Shown here: in pieces, positions 11,065-21,944 of the stretch
How the letters are laid out: every line of letters starts with the position of its first letter
Position numbering within the stretch: the stretch's first letter is position 1
Assembly (NCBI GenBank): GCA_903632075.3
Contig: CAHIKZ030002637.1
Span: 1-64,000 of the forward strand
Reading direction: 5' to 3'
Length of the DNA: 64,000 bases
From: Acanthosepion pharaonis
Lineage: Eukaryota; Mollusca; Cephalopoda; Sepiida; Sepiidae
Made by a program: the position numbers and the translations under genes
Notes under the pieces: model-generated
Database searches by the model: none
What the model saw: only the letters and a program-made list of their open reading frames with translations
What the model was told of the DNA's origin: nothing

Positions 11065-12110
11065 CTAACCCCTAGCAGACAGAATGGTCTGGTCAGGTGT
11101 GCGTGGCGCCCACTCTAAAGGTCGTACTTCATGACACCACTGGTGGCCAATCAATAATGCCAATGATCTTCCGTTCCTCGTGAGGTGCAGCCTGCATCTC
11201 CATCCCCTCCACTCACATCTACCATAGTCAGCCAATAGGATCTTGGATGAGCCAGTGTCGTTATCTGTTGACACTAAATGCTTCTATTCTGCACAGCCCT
11301 TTTGTTCTACTGAGATTTGGGGTTCTTTCCTCCCTGATCTCATCTTCCGAGGTGATTCCTGCTCAACCTCCACCCTTCCTTCTGTGTTTAACTCCCGTCC
11401 AGGAGGTTTTTTGTCCTCTTCTTCATCCTCTGATTCTTCTTTCTGTTTAGAGTCTTCGCCTTGAATGTCTTCAATACCTCTCGACTCTATGTCTAAACTT
11501 CTCCTGTTCCTTATCCTTTCCCTAAGCTGGGAAAAGGGTATTTTGATCCTCCTCCTCCCACTCGCTGGGTCCTTCGTCCTGTTCAGGGTGTCTCTTTTTA
11601 GAGCCTTCGACTGCTTGATTGGACCTCTTCGTCTTTTTTTCTTCCTTTTCTTCGGACATGGGGGTGTGATGGCGATCTCACGGGGGTCTTCTCTGCACTG
11701 ATTCAGTCGACGACTGAACATCGCTAATCCCCGCTGAGGGTTCCAACTCTGTCACTCGGACTGCTTCGTTTATCTGGTCAAGTCGACCTATCTCCTCATC
11801 TTCTTCGGAGTCTTCCTCCGTCTCCATTCCTTCCGGTTCAACCAGAGTTACCTTCCTTTTCCTTGTCTTCTTAGGCCTCGGCTCGCTCATTTCCAGGTTA
11901 GCTATTTCAGCCTTCTTCAGATCATTGGCATGAACCCTCCTCGCTCGTCCTGCCACTTGATCCCATATTACATATGATACTGGGGCCTGTCTGCTCTACT
12001 ATCCGGTAGTACGGTTCCCATCTCTGGTCCAGTTTTCCTTCTCTCTGGTGGATTTTATAGTAGACAGGGTCTCCAACCTTCAATTCTACCACCTTTCTTT
12101 CAGCATTCAC
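11065..12110 (-). pseudogene. Pol C-terminal region: integrase C-terminal domain and charged tail
   Basis: The frame at 12110-11922 has VVELKVGDPVYYKIHQ, the start of an SH3-like integrase C-terminal domain, then WEPYYRIVEQTGPS. Frames at 11956-11678 and 11721-11284 continue, after frameshifts, as a very charged tail rich in Lys/Arg and Asp/Glu (for example KKRKKKRRRG and EESEDEEEDKK), ending at a stop near 11284. The basic clusters could act as nuclear localisation or chromatin-binding segments, but this is inference. 11065-11283 has an open frame with no recognised domain. Confidence 0.65.
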
Positions 12111-12965
12111 CCTCTCATTTCTTTTCTTCTGGGCCCTCTTTTTATTCTTCTTCTGGCCTGTACGAATATCTTATGTTGCTGTTCCAGCAATAGTTGATGA
12201 TGATCTTCTCCCATATACCTTCTTCGGGGCTTCAGTAGGTTATCTACAGGCAGGACCACGTCTCTGCCAAACAACAAAAAATAAGGAGAAAATCTGGAGG
12301 TTTCGTTTATCGTAAACCTCACGGCCGCCAGAGCCTGCGTCAAATACAAGTCCCAATTTCCAGTGTTTTCTCTGACCAACTTGGCTAATACATCTCCCAA
12401 GGTTCTATGAAACCTTTCCACTTTAGCATTTCCTGGGGGTGATATGGGGATGTTTTTATGTGCTCTACATTCAAACCTGTCAAAACCTCTCTCATGATGC
12501 TGTTCACATTCTCCGTGCCATTATCTGTTACCAATTGCACAGGGGCACCATACCTAGGGAAGATTTCACTTATTATCAACCCGGCCACAGTTCTGGCCTT
12601 CTTGTCTGGTACTGCAAATGCTTCAGGCCAATTTGTTAGCCAATCGACAAAACTCACTATATAGTTGTTTCCTTGTGCAGTTTCCCCATATGGTCCTGAT
12701 ACATCCATACTCACTTTCTCGAAGGGGAAGTTTGGTACGTCTGTTTCCTCCAAGGGTGCCATTTCCTGCCTTCTGCTCTGCGACTGGCACACTACACAAC
12801 TTCGAACATAGTTAGTGACTTTCTCCGTACAGTTTGGGCCAATAGTACTTTCTTTCCTATGAGATCACATGTCCTATCAATTCCCATGTGACCCAACCTT
12901 TCGTGGCACTGTTCCAATATCTCTGGTCTTAAACTTTTTGGGCACATACAACTTGGGTTTGACTT
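12107..12965 (-). pseudogene. Gypsy-type integrase zinc finger and catalytic core
   Basis: Near 12930-12790 the minus strand encodes HERLGHMGIDRTC and, in other frames, a VVCQSQS piece, together giving the HHCC zinc-binding domain. The 12792-12385 frame holds FEKVSMDVSGPYG (first catalytic Asp) and VTDNGTEN (second Asp). After a frameshift near 12430 the ERFHRTLGD segment supplies the Glu region. The following FGRDVVLP segment is typical of the family. The integrase inserts the cDNA into the genome. All catalytic positions are visible, but at least two frameshifts separate them. Confidence 0.85.
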
Positions 12966-12967
12966 CT

Positions 12968-14470
12968 TCATCCCTTCCTGAGAGATAATACAGCCTTTCC
13001 TCTATTATGGCATACTTGGTGGTCTCTCCTGCCTTTACCTTTCTCTCTCAGAGCAGCTATTTCACTGTCTGCTTGCTCCTTTTCAATTCCTTCTGTCCAG
13101 TAGGGATCGGTTATTATCTGGGCGTCCCCTTCTTCGTCCGATTCTAATATAGGGCGATCTTTTAGCTTATTAGAGTTAATTACTCCTATTCTATAGGCTT
13201 TATCATCTACTCCCTGTTCTACCTTTTTACAGATCTTTCTTCCAGTTGTTTCGGTATTCTTGAGAGTAAATCTGCGCACGTGTTTTCCTTTTCCTGCCAA
13301 ATACTCTATCTTACAGTGGTAGCCACTTAACTTAAGTGCCCACTGTTGAATTTTCTTATTATTTGTCCACTCTGCCTGCAATAGGTACTGCAGAGGCTTG
13401 TGGTCTGTCTTTATAGTGAAGACTGCACCATTTAAATAGTAGTCCAGTTTTTGGAGAGCATACATGATAGCATATGCTTCCCTCTCTATTACTGGCCACC
13501 TCTGTTGTGTCTCTGAGAGCTTATGGGAGAGGAAGTATATCGGTACTTCCTCTGGTATGCCTGGCACTGGTCCTTCCTTATCAGGACACGGCTGGGTAAG
13601 TACTGCTCCTACACACTGCTCACTGGCATCCGTGTATAATATCATGGGCTTGCTGAGGTCTGGATACGTCAGCAGTGGAACGGTTGTCAACTGTTCCTTT
13701 AGCGAATCAAATGCTCGTTGACAGTCCTCTGTCCACTTGAACCTAGCGTATTTCTTCGTCAGGGCCACTAGCGGTATGGCAATTCTTGAAAATGCCGGGA
13801 CGAAGCGCCGGTAGTAGCCTATAGCTCCTATAAAACCTCTTACCTGCCTCACTGTCTTAGGCTCTGGCATTTCCCTTATGACCTTTACCTTATCCATGTC
13901 GGGTTTAATACCGTCTCCGTTTATGACGAAGCCTAAATACCTAGTTTCTTCCCTCAGAAACTGACACTTTGACAATTTCAATTTTAATCCGTGTTTCCTC
14001 AACCTTCCCAACACCTGTCTTAAATGAAAAAAGTGTTGTTCCACTGTCTCCGAAAATATCAAGATATCGTCCAAATACGCCATGGCAAAGCTCTCGTATC
14101 CTCCTAACACTATTGACATTAGCTGTTGGAAGACTCCCGGGGCATTAGCTAAACCGAATGGCATCACTCTGAACTGAAACAGTCCCAGGTGACACGCGAA
14201 TGCGGCCTTCTCCTTGTCAGCCTCATCCAGGGCTACCTGCCAATACCCGGACCTCAAGTCCAACGTAGAGAAGTACTTTGCCTTCCCTAATAATGCCAAA
14301 ATGTCGTCTATCAATGGCAATGGCACCGCCAACGGCTTCGATATAGAATTCAGCTTTCAAATCTACACAGAAACGGTGGCCGCCATCTTTCTTACCTACT
14401 ATTACTATTGGGAAGCTCCAAGGAGAGATCGATCTTTCGATCATCCCAGCTTCCAACATTTCCTCTACTG
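12968..14470 (-). pseudogene. Gypsy-type reverse transcriptase and RNase H
   Basis: The long 454-codon frame (14332-12968) has the RT palm: STLDLRSGYWQ with the first catalytic Asp (residue 25), FRVMPFGLANAP and YLDDILIF (residues 86-89, the YxDD box). It then has the connection/RNase H region with ILYTDASEQCVGAVLTQ (about residue 231) and TDHKPLQYLL. The N-terminal RT part is in another frame (14459-14223) with SPWSFPIVIVGKKDGGHRF, so one frameshift lies near 14330. Gypsy RT order and motifs are complete. The C-terminal end past RNase H (GYHCKIEYLAGKG) shifts into unrelated residues near 13300. Confidence 0.9.
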
Positions 14471-14520
14471 CCTCTTCTACAAGGGTCTTTTATGTATAGG
14501 TGTTCGGTAGGGTTTTAATT

Positions 14521-15452
14521 TCACAGGGGGTGGTCTCCGGTGTCGATTTTCATTTCGACTGTGTGGGTCTGACCTAGTTCCTTATCTGACTGGGCTACCA
14601 CATCTCGATTGTTCCTTAACAGACCCCCCACTCTGGTTCTAAATTGATCCGGTGCTAATATATCCTCATCTAAGATTCCTTTTGTTTGCTCTACTAGCTT
14701 CCTTCGTTCCTCCTCGAATCTCACCCTGATTCAGAGTTCGTAGGGGAAGTGCTCTCCCTATCTTCTCCCCTCTCCTAACCTTGATAGTCTTTTGGGCCTG
14801 GTTCACCATCATAATGGGCACCAACTCGGCTGCCTCCACTACCGTTTCGCACAGGGTTACCTCGTTATCTTCTAGGCCCTTTCCTTCTACAGGGACCAAC
14901 TGCAGAGGTCCTCTCCGTACCTTTTTTTTCTGACATTAGCCTACCCTTTCCCTGACACTGCGGTCCTAGGAGGTAACTTTACATCTTCCTCCACCACTAT
15001 GGTTATCTCTTCCTCTGGTGGGCATCCCAATGGCGTTCTCTCGCCGTTCACCACCAACACAGTAGGATTAAACTCGATCTGGGCCTTCTGGCTCCGGAGC
15101 CAATCTTCTCCCAAGATTGCCTCTGTACACAGGTCGGGGGTTACGTAAAAATTTTGGGTGCTTTTCACCCTCCCAATCCTCACCGGGAGCCTCACCATCC
15201 CTTTTATCTCCAGGGGGGCCCCATCTGCTTTGCGTGATCTCTATGTCCGCTTCCCTGTAACCTTCTCTTCCGTTTCACCCGCCTGTATGTCTCCTCTCTC
15301 ATCAATGACACAGATGCTCCTGTGTCCACCAAAGCCCTCATCTCTCTACCACCTATCTCTGCTCTACAGGATAGTTTTTTCTCTTGCGTTAGCGAAGAGA
15401 ACACTTGAGCTTTCTTCTTCCTGGGTCCCCACCTTTGGGTTAACCCAGCCAT
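14521..15452 (-). pseudogene. Protease and linker to reverse transcriptase
   Basis: The 15452-15204 frame contains LSCRAEIGGREMRALVDTGASVSLM, with the DTGA active site of a retropepsin-type aspartic protease. The next frame (15198-14941) has VTPDLCTEAILGEDWLRS, matching the C-terminal ILG-x-D part of retroelement proteases. Frames at 14899-14666 and 14724-14521 (DKELGQTHTVEMKIDTGDHP) lead into RT. The protein is split by several frameshifts. Confidence 0.8.
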
Positions 15453-15539
15453 AGGCGCCGGTAGTAATAAATCACCTTCATTTTTTTTATGAGGTGGAGT
15501 TCTGCGCCCCCTGCACCTGGGCGACCCCGGCCGGACCTC

Positions 15540-16717
15540 TCCCGGTCTCCCATGGCTGTTTCTAAGAATACAGTTTCTTTTCAGGTGTCCTGGCCTCCTG
15601 CAAAACCAGCACCTTCTTGCTGGACAGCTTGCCGCAAAGTGGCCCGCCCGACCACATGTCCAACATTTTGCTCTTTCCCTTTTTAACTGGGTTGGCCTTT
15701 GTGTCTATCCTCGGGGGAACCTGTCCTCTATTCAAGCGGTTCGCCCACCCACTGGTCCAAGTTTTTATTTCTCTCCTTTTTAACTGGGCCACCCTCCCTC
15801 TTAATTCTGGGGTGGCCTGCTGGCTTTTCCCTGGGCCGGTCTCTTGGGCTCAGCCTTCTTTGTTAATATCGGTGGGGCACCCTTCCTCAGCCCGCACCAC
15901 TTGGCCAGGTGTCCTTTCTTACCACACCTGGTGCATCTGTCCTGATTGAAGTCTGGGGCAACCCCACTTCGTCGGACATTCTGCCGCCCTGTGGTCCTCG
16001 TACCCACAGGTCCAGCAGACCAGCCTGTATCGACCCGGCGTGGGCTTATAAAAGCCATGCCTGGTCGACCATGCCCTTCTATTGGGGTCCTCCTCCCATA
16101 ATTCTGCCCGATCCACCTCTTCCTTAACCCTCTGATTCCACACGGGGTTCTTCCGCCTACCCCCCTTCTTCCAGCCTCCTGACTTGGTATCTGCTTCTTC
16201 CCACACCTCTTCACTTTATCCCACACCCCTGGCTCTCCCTGGCCAGCTCTATCGCTGCCGACAGTCTGAGCGGTCCTTCTTTCAATACGTCGTGACGAAC
16301 ACGCTCGTCGCTCAGCGCCTCTACATACAGGTCCGCCAGTTGAGCCTGCATAACCGCATTATCCCTGACCACTTCGGGGAATGCCAATGACGATAGCTTC
16401 CCTGCTCGGGCCCCTAATTCTCCCGGGGTTTCATCCCGCAGCTGTGTTAGTTTTAAAAGGGCCCTCATGGCCTCTATGGCCGTACCTTCGTCGGCGAATT
16501 CTTTGGTCAGTAGTCTTTTTATTTCTTCCCAAGCCAAGGGGTTGGTTCTCCAAGAGCCCCTCACGAACTCAGACGCTTTTTCCCTTTGTGGCATCGTATG
16601 CCAAATACAGGGTTTCTTGGTCCGAGAGCTCGTAGATGGTTCGGCTCTTCTCGAGGATTGCCAGCCAGTTTTTAAACTCCTTCCCGCTGCCATCAAATAC
16701 TGGGACCCTCGGTCCAC
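15540..16717 (-). pseudogene. Gag with four CCHC zinc knuckles
   Basis: The first 168 codons (16717-16211) are helix-rich, with WEEIKRLLTKEFADEGTAIEA and LRDETPGELGARAGKLSSLAF, as in Gypsy-type capsid proteins. Four CX2CX4HX4C knuckles follow at 16017-15976 (CWTCGYEDHRAAEC), 15935-15894 (CTRCGKKGHLAKWC), 15665-15624 (CWTCGRAGHFAASC) and 15611-15570 (CWFCRRPGHLKRNC). Knuckles 2-4 share one frame; knuckle 1 is one base out. A stop near 15801 lies between 2 and 3. The frame then runs toward the protease. Four knuckles is more than the one or two usual for Gypsy Gag. Confidence 0.8.
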
Positions 16718-16729
16718 CCAACAGCTTCC

Positions 16730-17054
16730 TTAGATCCACTGACAACCCCGCCCTACTTCTTCTTCACCCCCCCCTGCTCTATCCGAATCATAATCTGACA
16801 TGTCTACAGAGAAAGACAGTCTATACAGCAACAATCGAGGTTGGGAAACAAAACAAGGTGTCCTACCTTACAGACGATTCTGTTCTTTCTTTTCCTTTGG
16901 TCCGGGTCGTTCTGAGTTCTGTCTGAATTTTCAGCAACGGCGGTCGATCGTGGTCTTCTCAGGGTTGAAATCCTCGGTCACCACGGCACCATATGTGACG
17001 TGGTTGTCTCAGGGTTGATCCTGGTCACGGCACCACTTGTGACGGTTACACACC
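16730..17054 (-). other. Provirus leader with primer-binding site candidate, duplicated
   Basis: On the minus strand TGGTGCCGTGACC (17035-17023) begins about 20 bases after the LTR end at 17055, as a tRNA primer-binding site should. A related block at about 16999-16955 repeats the same arrangement (shared TCAGGGTTGA and GGCACCA). The leader therefore holds two PBS-like blocks about 45-50 bp apart. Which one primes cannot be told from sequence. Confidence 0.55.
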
Positions 17055-18993
17055 TGGCCCAGGGTCGGATCCTTTGGTTACGGCGTTAACGGTGACGTCG
17101 CTCCTCCTGGTCGCTCCTCCTGGGTCCAAGCGTGCCGCTCCAACCCCTTGGTCAGATGATCACCAGCCTCGCCTTTCCCTGACTCGCTTCCAATACCTGG
17201 TCACTAAAGCAACTGTACCGATCTCCGGTCTGTCTACCCACGCTGTGTTTAGATCTTAGACAGACGGGACCAGCAGGGATTGGGGCCGATACAAGTTGAG
17301 TCCGACGGGGTGGCAAAACACAAATAAAAGAGAAAATAAACTCACGAGACAAAAGATTGCTGATGAAAAAAATGGGTAACAACCTTTTATATCTTAATGT
17401 CCGTTACATAAAAACAAAATTGTTCTCATTTCCCAACCCGCTCTGTGGACTATGGCACTAAGTTTTCTATCACACAACCTAAAGATTTTGAATTGCCTAC
17501 TCTTTAGAATTGTGTATGTCGGAGTGTGGTTTGTTCGACACTGGGGCTAATTTCTATCGATCATTCGCAGTTGATTCTTCTCTTCGACTTGAGTTGTATT
17601 TCTTCGTCTTCGTCGACTTAGGCTGGAAGTTCTCTTGTCTTCGACTTGGGCTGGAAGGATCTCTTGTCGTCTTGCCGCAACTCAGCCGCAACTCTCTGTC
17701 GTCCGAGGTGATCTTCTTCGCTGCCGTCCGGGGCTGAACTCTTCTGTCTTCGACTTGGGCTGGAAGGATTTCTTGTCTGAGGATTCTTTTGCCCGCAAAG
17801 GGGCGAGTGAATCGGGCCTGATGCCCGCGTTCAGGCTCTATCCCTGCCCGCGGTCCAGCTGCAACTCCAACTCCAACTCAACTGATTTCTGTCGACTGGG
17901 GTCCTGCTTTTATTGACGCCGCAACAAACTGGGGTGGGTCTGTCGGCGTCAGGGTTTTCTCAATAATTCCAAAAGTCGCATTATTTTTGATTTCCCATTA
18001 TCGCTATTGTTTTCACCCCTACTTCCTCACAGTGCCTTTTTGGGGAGGTGCACACCCATCTCTCTTAGTCTCTCGTATGTCAGGTGACCGTTTTTCGACC
18101 AATGGTTCCTGATCGGGCATTCTTTCTTCTTTTCTGCAGATCACGTGACCGTTTCCGACCAATTGTTATTGATCGAGCATCCTTTCTCCTCCTTTCGGGC
18201 GTGGTTACATCGTTCTGTTTTTAAAAAAACAAAATCCAATTTTGCCTTTTTCTGCACGTACGAAAAAAATGACAATCTTGGCTTTTCTCACCTGGGCTCT
18301 GTCAACCAGCCCGCCGCTAATTAGTTGTGACTTCAGGAAAGAATATTGTCGCCATCTGTGATCTGAGACAATCGTTTTTTTTTCACCTCTTGTTTTTTGT
18401 CAGACCCGGCAGTCAGAAAATCTTAATTTATCTGAATTGAAAACATCTTTCACTCGTCAATGTGGGGGTTCTAATTTTTAACAGGTCAGAATCTGTATAC
18501 CGTTCCACCGGTCACTCCCCTCAACCCAAAAAGACACTTTTTTCTCTGATTAAGATTTCGTTTTCATTGTAAAAAAAATTTCCCTTTATCCAAATTGATA
18601 AAGGTGTCTTTCACGCAAAAAGTAGGCTAGATGCTTTGACCGATATCTGGTTTTCATCAAGCGGCCCGTTTTGATATCATGTCTTTTCCTTTCTTTCTTT
18701 TTTATTATTTCTAATTCTATTCTTCCAATTGTCTTTAAAAAATTCGGTCAACATGCTAGCTAAGATATCTTTTCTGACTCGTGTTTTTGTTAATGACCGC
18801 TTTTTTTGTATTTCTCGACCTCTCTCTTTCCCCTTCCTTCTTCTTCCCTTAGGATCGTCCAAGTACAATCTTAGTGAATTATTTTCAACTCAATTATTTT
18901 CCGTTTAAAAAAAATCAACAACCTGTTTAGTAAACCGAGTAGAAAAAAAATTAAATCATATTTCTATGAATATTTCTAATAATGCAAGGTGCC
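17055..18993 (-). repeat. 5' LTR (right copy) of the Gypsy-type provirus
   Basis: It is a near-identical copy of 7453-9420. On the + strand it ends GCAAGGTGCC, where the other copy has GCAAGGTGCCA; the expected final A is T because host coding sequence follows at once. As the element's promoter copy, it would drive transcription leftward, away from the FkbM exon. Its last bases include TTCTAATAATGCAAG, which could serve as a cryptic splice acceptor for + strand transcripts. Confidence 0.85.
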
Positions 18994-19138
18994 TGCACAA
19001 AACGATCCTTTTCTAATTGAAATAATCCAAAAATGGATTGACAAACCATCCACTTTAGCTTACAATTTAAGTGAACCAAATCGACGAGATTTTTCTCTTG
19101 GACAAAGCCCTCTTGTTGACAGGATATTTAAACAAAAG
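18994..19138 (+). CDS. FkbM-family methyltransferase, upstream exon (interrupted)
   Basis: The open frame from the LTR edge reads AQNDPFLIEIIQKWIDKPST and then YNL-x-x-PNRRDFSLGQSPLVDR, ending at AAG before a consensus donor GTAAGT (19139). The exon ends in phase 0, and the next exon (50464) starts in phase 0 with a sequence that continues the family motif. This N-terminal part of animal FkbM-like proteins (QDDP...PP/KPST...YNL...GQS) precedes the SAM-binding fold. The frame is open back into the LTR to a GTG at 18989, which is not a real start. The true 5' part of the exon is probably at 7444-7452, across the provirus. The gene's start and any signal anchor are not visible. Confidence 0.75.
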
Positions 19139-19329
19139 GTAAGTAATATCTTTCAAAACAATCCTCCTTTTTATTCTTTCTTCTTTTCTTTTTCTTTTTT
19201 TTTTTTAAATTACAAAAATTATTTTCATTTTTTTAAAAGAAAAAAATCAAAGTATATCTTGCAAATTAGAGTTCAGAATCAAGTGAGTAGAGAAATTTGC
19301 CATCTGGGAAATGTTTTAACAAGTGATAA
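19139..19329. other. Start of intron 1
   Basis: Low-complexity T- and A-rich sequence follows the GTAAGT donor at 19139. No gene is seen. Confidence 0.6.
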
Positions 19330-19740
19330 AAAATGGAGCTCTGAAATCTGAAGCCATGTTGGAATAGCCAAAGATGCTTTCCAAAAACTAAAACCATTCA
19401 GAAACAGAAAAATTTCATTAGAAGCAAAGAAAAGAATGCTGAACTGCTATGCTATATCAATTCTCCTATATAGCAGTGAATGTTGGACAATTTCTCCACA
19501 GATGAATAGGCAACTTGAAGTAACTGAGATAGGATTCTACAGAGGGATGCTGAGAATACCTTGAATGAAAAATAGGAACAAAAAGGACATTTGTGCTTAG
19601 GATTAGAAAGAGATAGTTGAAACTTCTGGGATACATAATGAGGTAAAGAGAGCTTGAATTTGATGCTCACGGTTATATACTAAAGGCAAGAGGGGAAAAA
19701 GGAAACAGCAAGTAACCTGAGAAATCAAGTTGAAGACAAA
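19330..19740 (+). mobile_element. RTE-like LINE reverse transcriptase C-terminal fragment
   Basis: One + frame reads HVGIAKDAFQKLK, RNRKISLEAKKRMLNCY, LLYSSECWTI and LEVTEIGFYRGMLRI, then a stop. This is the thumb/C-terminal part shared by RTE- and CR1-like LINE proteins (AK-x-AF...R...ISL...YGCE-x-W...E-x-x-x-x-R-x-MLRI). A similar fragment lies at 51540-52110. The 5' part is missing. Confidence 0.65.
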
Positions 19741-19887
19741 GAAAAATATAATTTTATCTTTTAATCCCTAAAAAATAAATAATTAGAATTATAAGATTTT
19801 ATTGAACTCTTTCGGAAATTATTTGGTAATAAAGGGTGTTCCAATAACTTGGACCAATTTTAAATGTGAATTAAGTTTAAGTGTCTA

Positions 19888-20372
19888 ATGATTTTTTTTC
19901 TTTTTCTTTCAGATTTAACAACTTAAGTCTTTAGCAATTTCAACCATGAAAAGATTAACAATCAAACAGCATGTTAAAGTTTCAAGAGTACAGTTGGAAA
20001 AATTGTTTGTAAGTTCAAACAAACTGAGTCGGTGGCAGATGTGAAAACTCCATTGCGTGCTCATTTATGCCATTCAGCTGAAAACATTGCTGCAGTGCAT
20101 GAAAATGTGGCTGAAAATCCAGACACCTCTATTCATCATCGCATGCAGGAATTGAACCTCTCCACAACATTACATCGTTTGCAACTGCACTCTCAGTTAG
20201 TTGATTATGTTGACCAAGAAAATTGCGAAGTGTGCAAAATGCATTTCTGTTTGAACATCCATTTTCATAATAGGCCTCAATAACTTTAACACATTGATTG
20301 TTAATCTTTCCATGGTTGAAATTGCCAAAGACTTAATTTGTTAAATCTGAAAGAAAAAGAAAAAATCATTTT
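19888..20372 (+). mobile_element. Mariner/Tc1-like DNA transposon with ~90-bp inverted ends
   Basis: 19888-19980 is repeated in inverse orientation at 20282-20372 over about 90 bp with few mismatches, including the tract TTTCTTTTTCTTTCAG and the segment ATTTCAACCATG. The left arm contains the transposase start (MKRLTIKQHVKV). Between the arms a frame reads CKFKQTESVADVKTP and ENIAAVHENVAENPDTSIHH, the helix-turn-helix DNA-binding part found in many insect-type transposases. The catalytic domain is absent, so this is a short non-autonomous derivative, and the coding piece has a frameshift. Confidence 0.7.
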
Positions 20373-21944
20373 TTAGGTCCCTGAATGAATTAGAATATAC
20401 ATGTACATACAAATATTTAAATGAAATTGAAATGGACATCTGTGTCAAGAGGAATAATTTCCCTTTGGCAACAACTGCTGGATAACAGGAAAAAAGTAAA
20501 AGCAACTCTTCGAAATTGTTTTATAATTCCTTATGTATTTAAACTGAATATATTTCCTAATGAATGTAATATTATAAATTTAGATTGGAAATTTAATCAT
20601 CTTGCTATAGGCACAAGTGATTGTGAGGAGAAGGGAGCTGCTAAATAGCTTTTGAATATCTTTGCAAATTATGAATGTTTATTCTTATATTGACTTATGG
20701 CAAATTGGCATTTTTATATTGGTCATGTGTTCCTGAAGATTTAAAAATCTAGATGGTTTGACTGTAAAAGGCTAAAACTCATAAGAGCTTTATAAAAATG
20801 TTTTATTTTTCTAAGATGCCATTAGGATTGTTTACCTTGCTTTTGATTATCATGCAAAATTTGTATATCTTGTTTATTAATTCTTTATTGATCCTAAGTT
20901 TTTTTGTTTTTAATTTGAGCAAACTTAAAAATGTGATTCCAATGGAAAAAAGACTTCTATAGTTTATGGAGAAAGTAATGTGACCATTTGAATGTATTAA
21001 GTGGTTTGCAAAGTTTGGCACTGGAGATCTCTTGATAGTCCTGTAGCTTTGTTGGAAATTGCTATACGAGCCAACAATGTTCCCATTGCCATCTTACAAG
21101 GTACCCCCTTTGGAAAAAGAATAAGAAGCAGACAGAAGGAGGAATGAGCTGACAATGTCACAGAATGGACTAGAAGATCATTCACAAAGTTTCAGACATT
21201 GGCACACAACCCAAACATGGAGTGAGGTGCTTAGCTGTACAGTAACCCAATGACAAAACCTCATAATGGGACTGGTTAGGAGTACATAATCTGACGAAAG
21301 TTAAAAAAAATGCAACTTGATACAAACAATTTACAGTTTATTGAGAAGGTAATATCACCACTTGAATGTGTTAAGTGGTTTACAAAGTTTTGTATTCGAG
21401 ATCTCTCTTTCTCGCCCCACCTCTCTCCCTCTCTTGACCCAATGTCCCACTTTCAACTAAACCAGTTAAGGTTGATAACAATCAAATTAAAACTTTACAT
21501 GACAATCATCAATGGGTGGGTACCAAAATCCAAAATGTTATGCGATTTTGTTGTAATTAGTTCATAGTTTTCCTTCTCTTAATATGACTACAACTTAAAA
21601 CCAGATTGCTCAGTCTACTCTGCTGTTTAACCTATAGCTGGAGGAAGAGGAGATGCAATTCAAGCCTTTCTCAAGGGAATTTGTAAGAAAATGAATGCAA
21701 TAGACTTGTCCAGAATTTGAACTCAGTTCACCCATTCCATTTTCAGTGCTGATTTCCATTACACTTCATACATACTGTAAACTATTTGGAGACAAATATC
21801 TAGTTTCATTTGTTCAATGAATATAACAGGATGTTAAACTTTTTAAACAATTCTGATTCTTTTTTATTATCATGTTCTTTTAAATTTTGGCGCCCAAATC
21901 CCCCCCCACCCTCTTTCTTTTTTTTCTTTTTTGTTTACTTGCTT
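20373..21944. other. Intron 1 DNA with dispersed and local direct repeats
   Basis: 20818-21110 matches pieces of 4225-4810. A second, local direct repeat pairs about 20957-21036 with 21331-21410 (shared GTTAAGTGGTTT and AAAGTTT). No coding sequence was recognised. 21895-21940 is C/T-rich and leads into the pyrimidine minisatellite. Confidence 0.5.

Larger units (their letters stand above)
7453..18993 (-). mobile_element. Full-length Gypsy-type provirus with gag, pol and env-like genes
   Basis: Two ~1.95-kb LTRs (7453-9420 and 17055-18993) flank an internal region coding on the minus strand in retroviral order: gag (16717-15540), protease (about 15340), RT/RNase H (14724-12968), integrase (12965-12107) and a third, env-like gene (11025-10083). 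A primer-binding-site candidate lies next to the right (5') LTR and a purine tract next to the left (3') LTR. The element is visibly richer in G+C than the surrounding DNA. The LTRs are very similar, with differences mostly 1-2 base indels in homopolymers, which suggests a recent insertion or noisy sequence. No convincing target-site duplication was found: the last five left-flank bases are ACCAC and the first right-flank bases are TGCAC. Confidence 0.9.

Noticed and set aside
7558..17382. Similar small frames at 7558-7785 and 17152-17382
   Set aside because: Same reason: they are duplicated LTR sequence and have no recognisable protein features.
18989..18991. GTG at 18989 as start of the upstream FkbM exon
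   Set aside because: It lies within the LTR end. Family members extend much further upstream, so the frame is open there only by chance.
7448..18998. ACCAC/TGCAC as target-site duplication of the large provirus
   Set aside because: Only three of five positions agree and the LTR terminus is not exact, so it is not accepted as a duplication.
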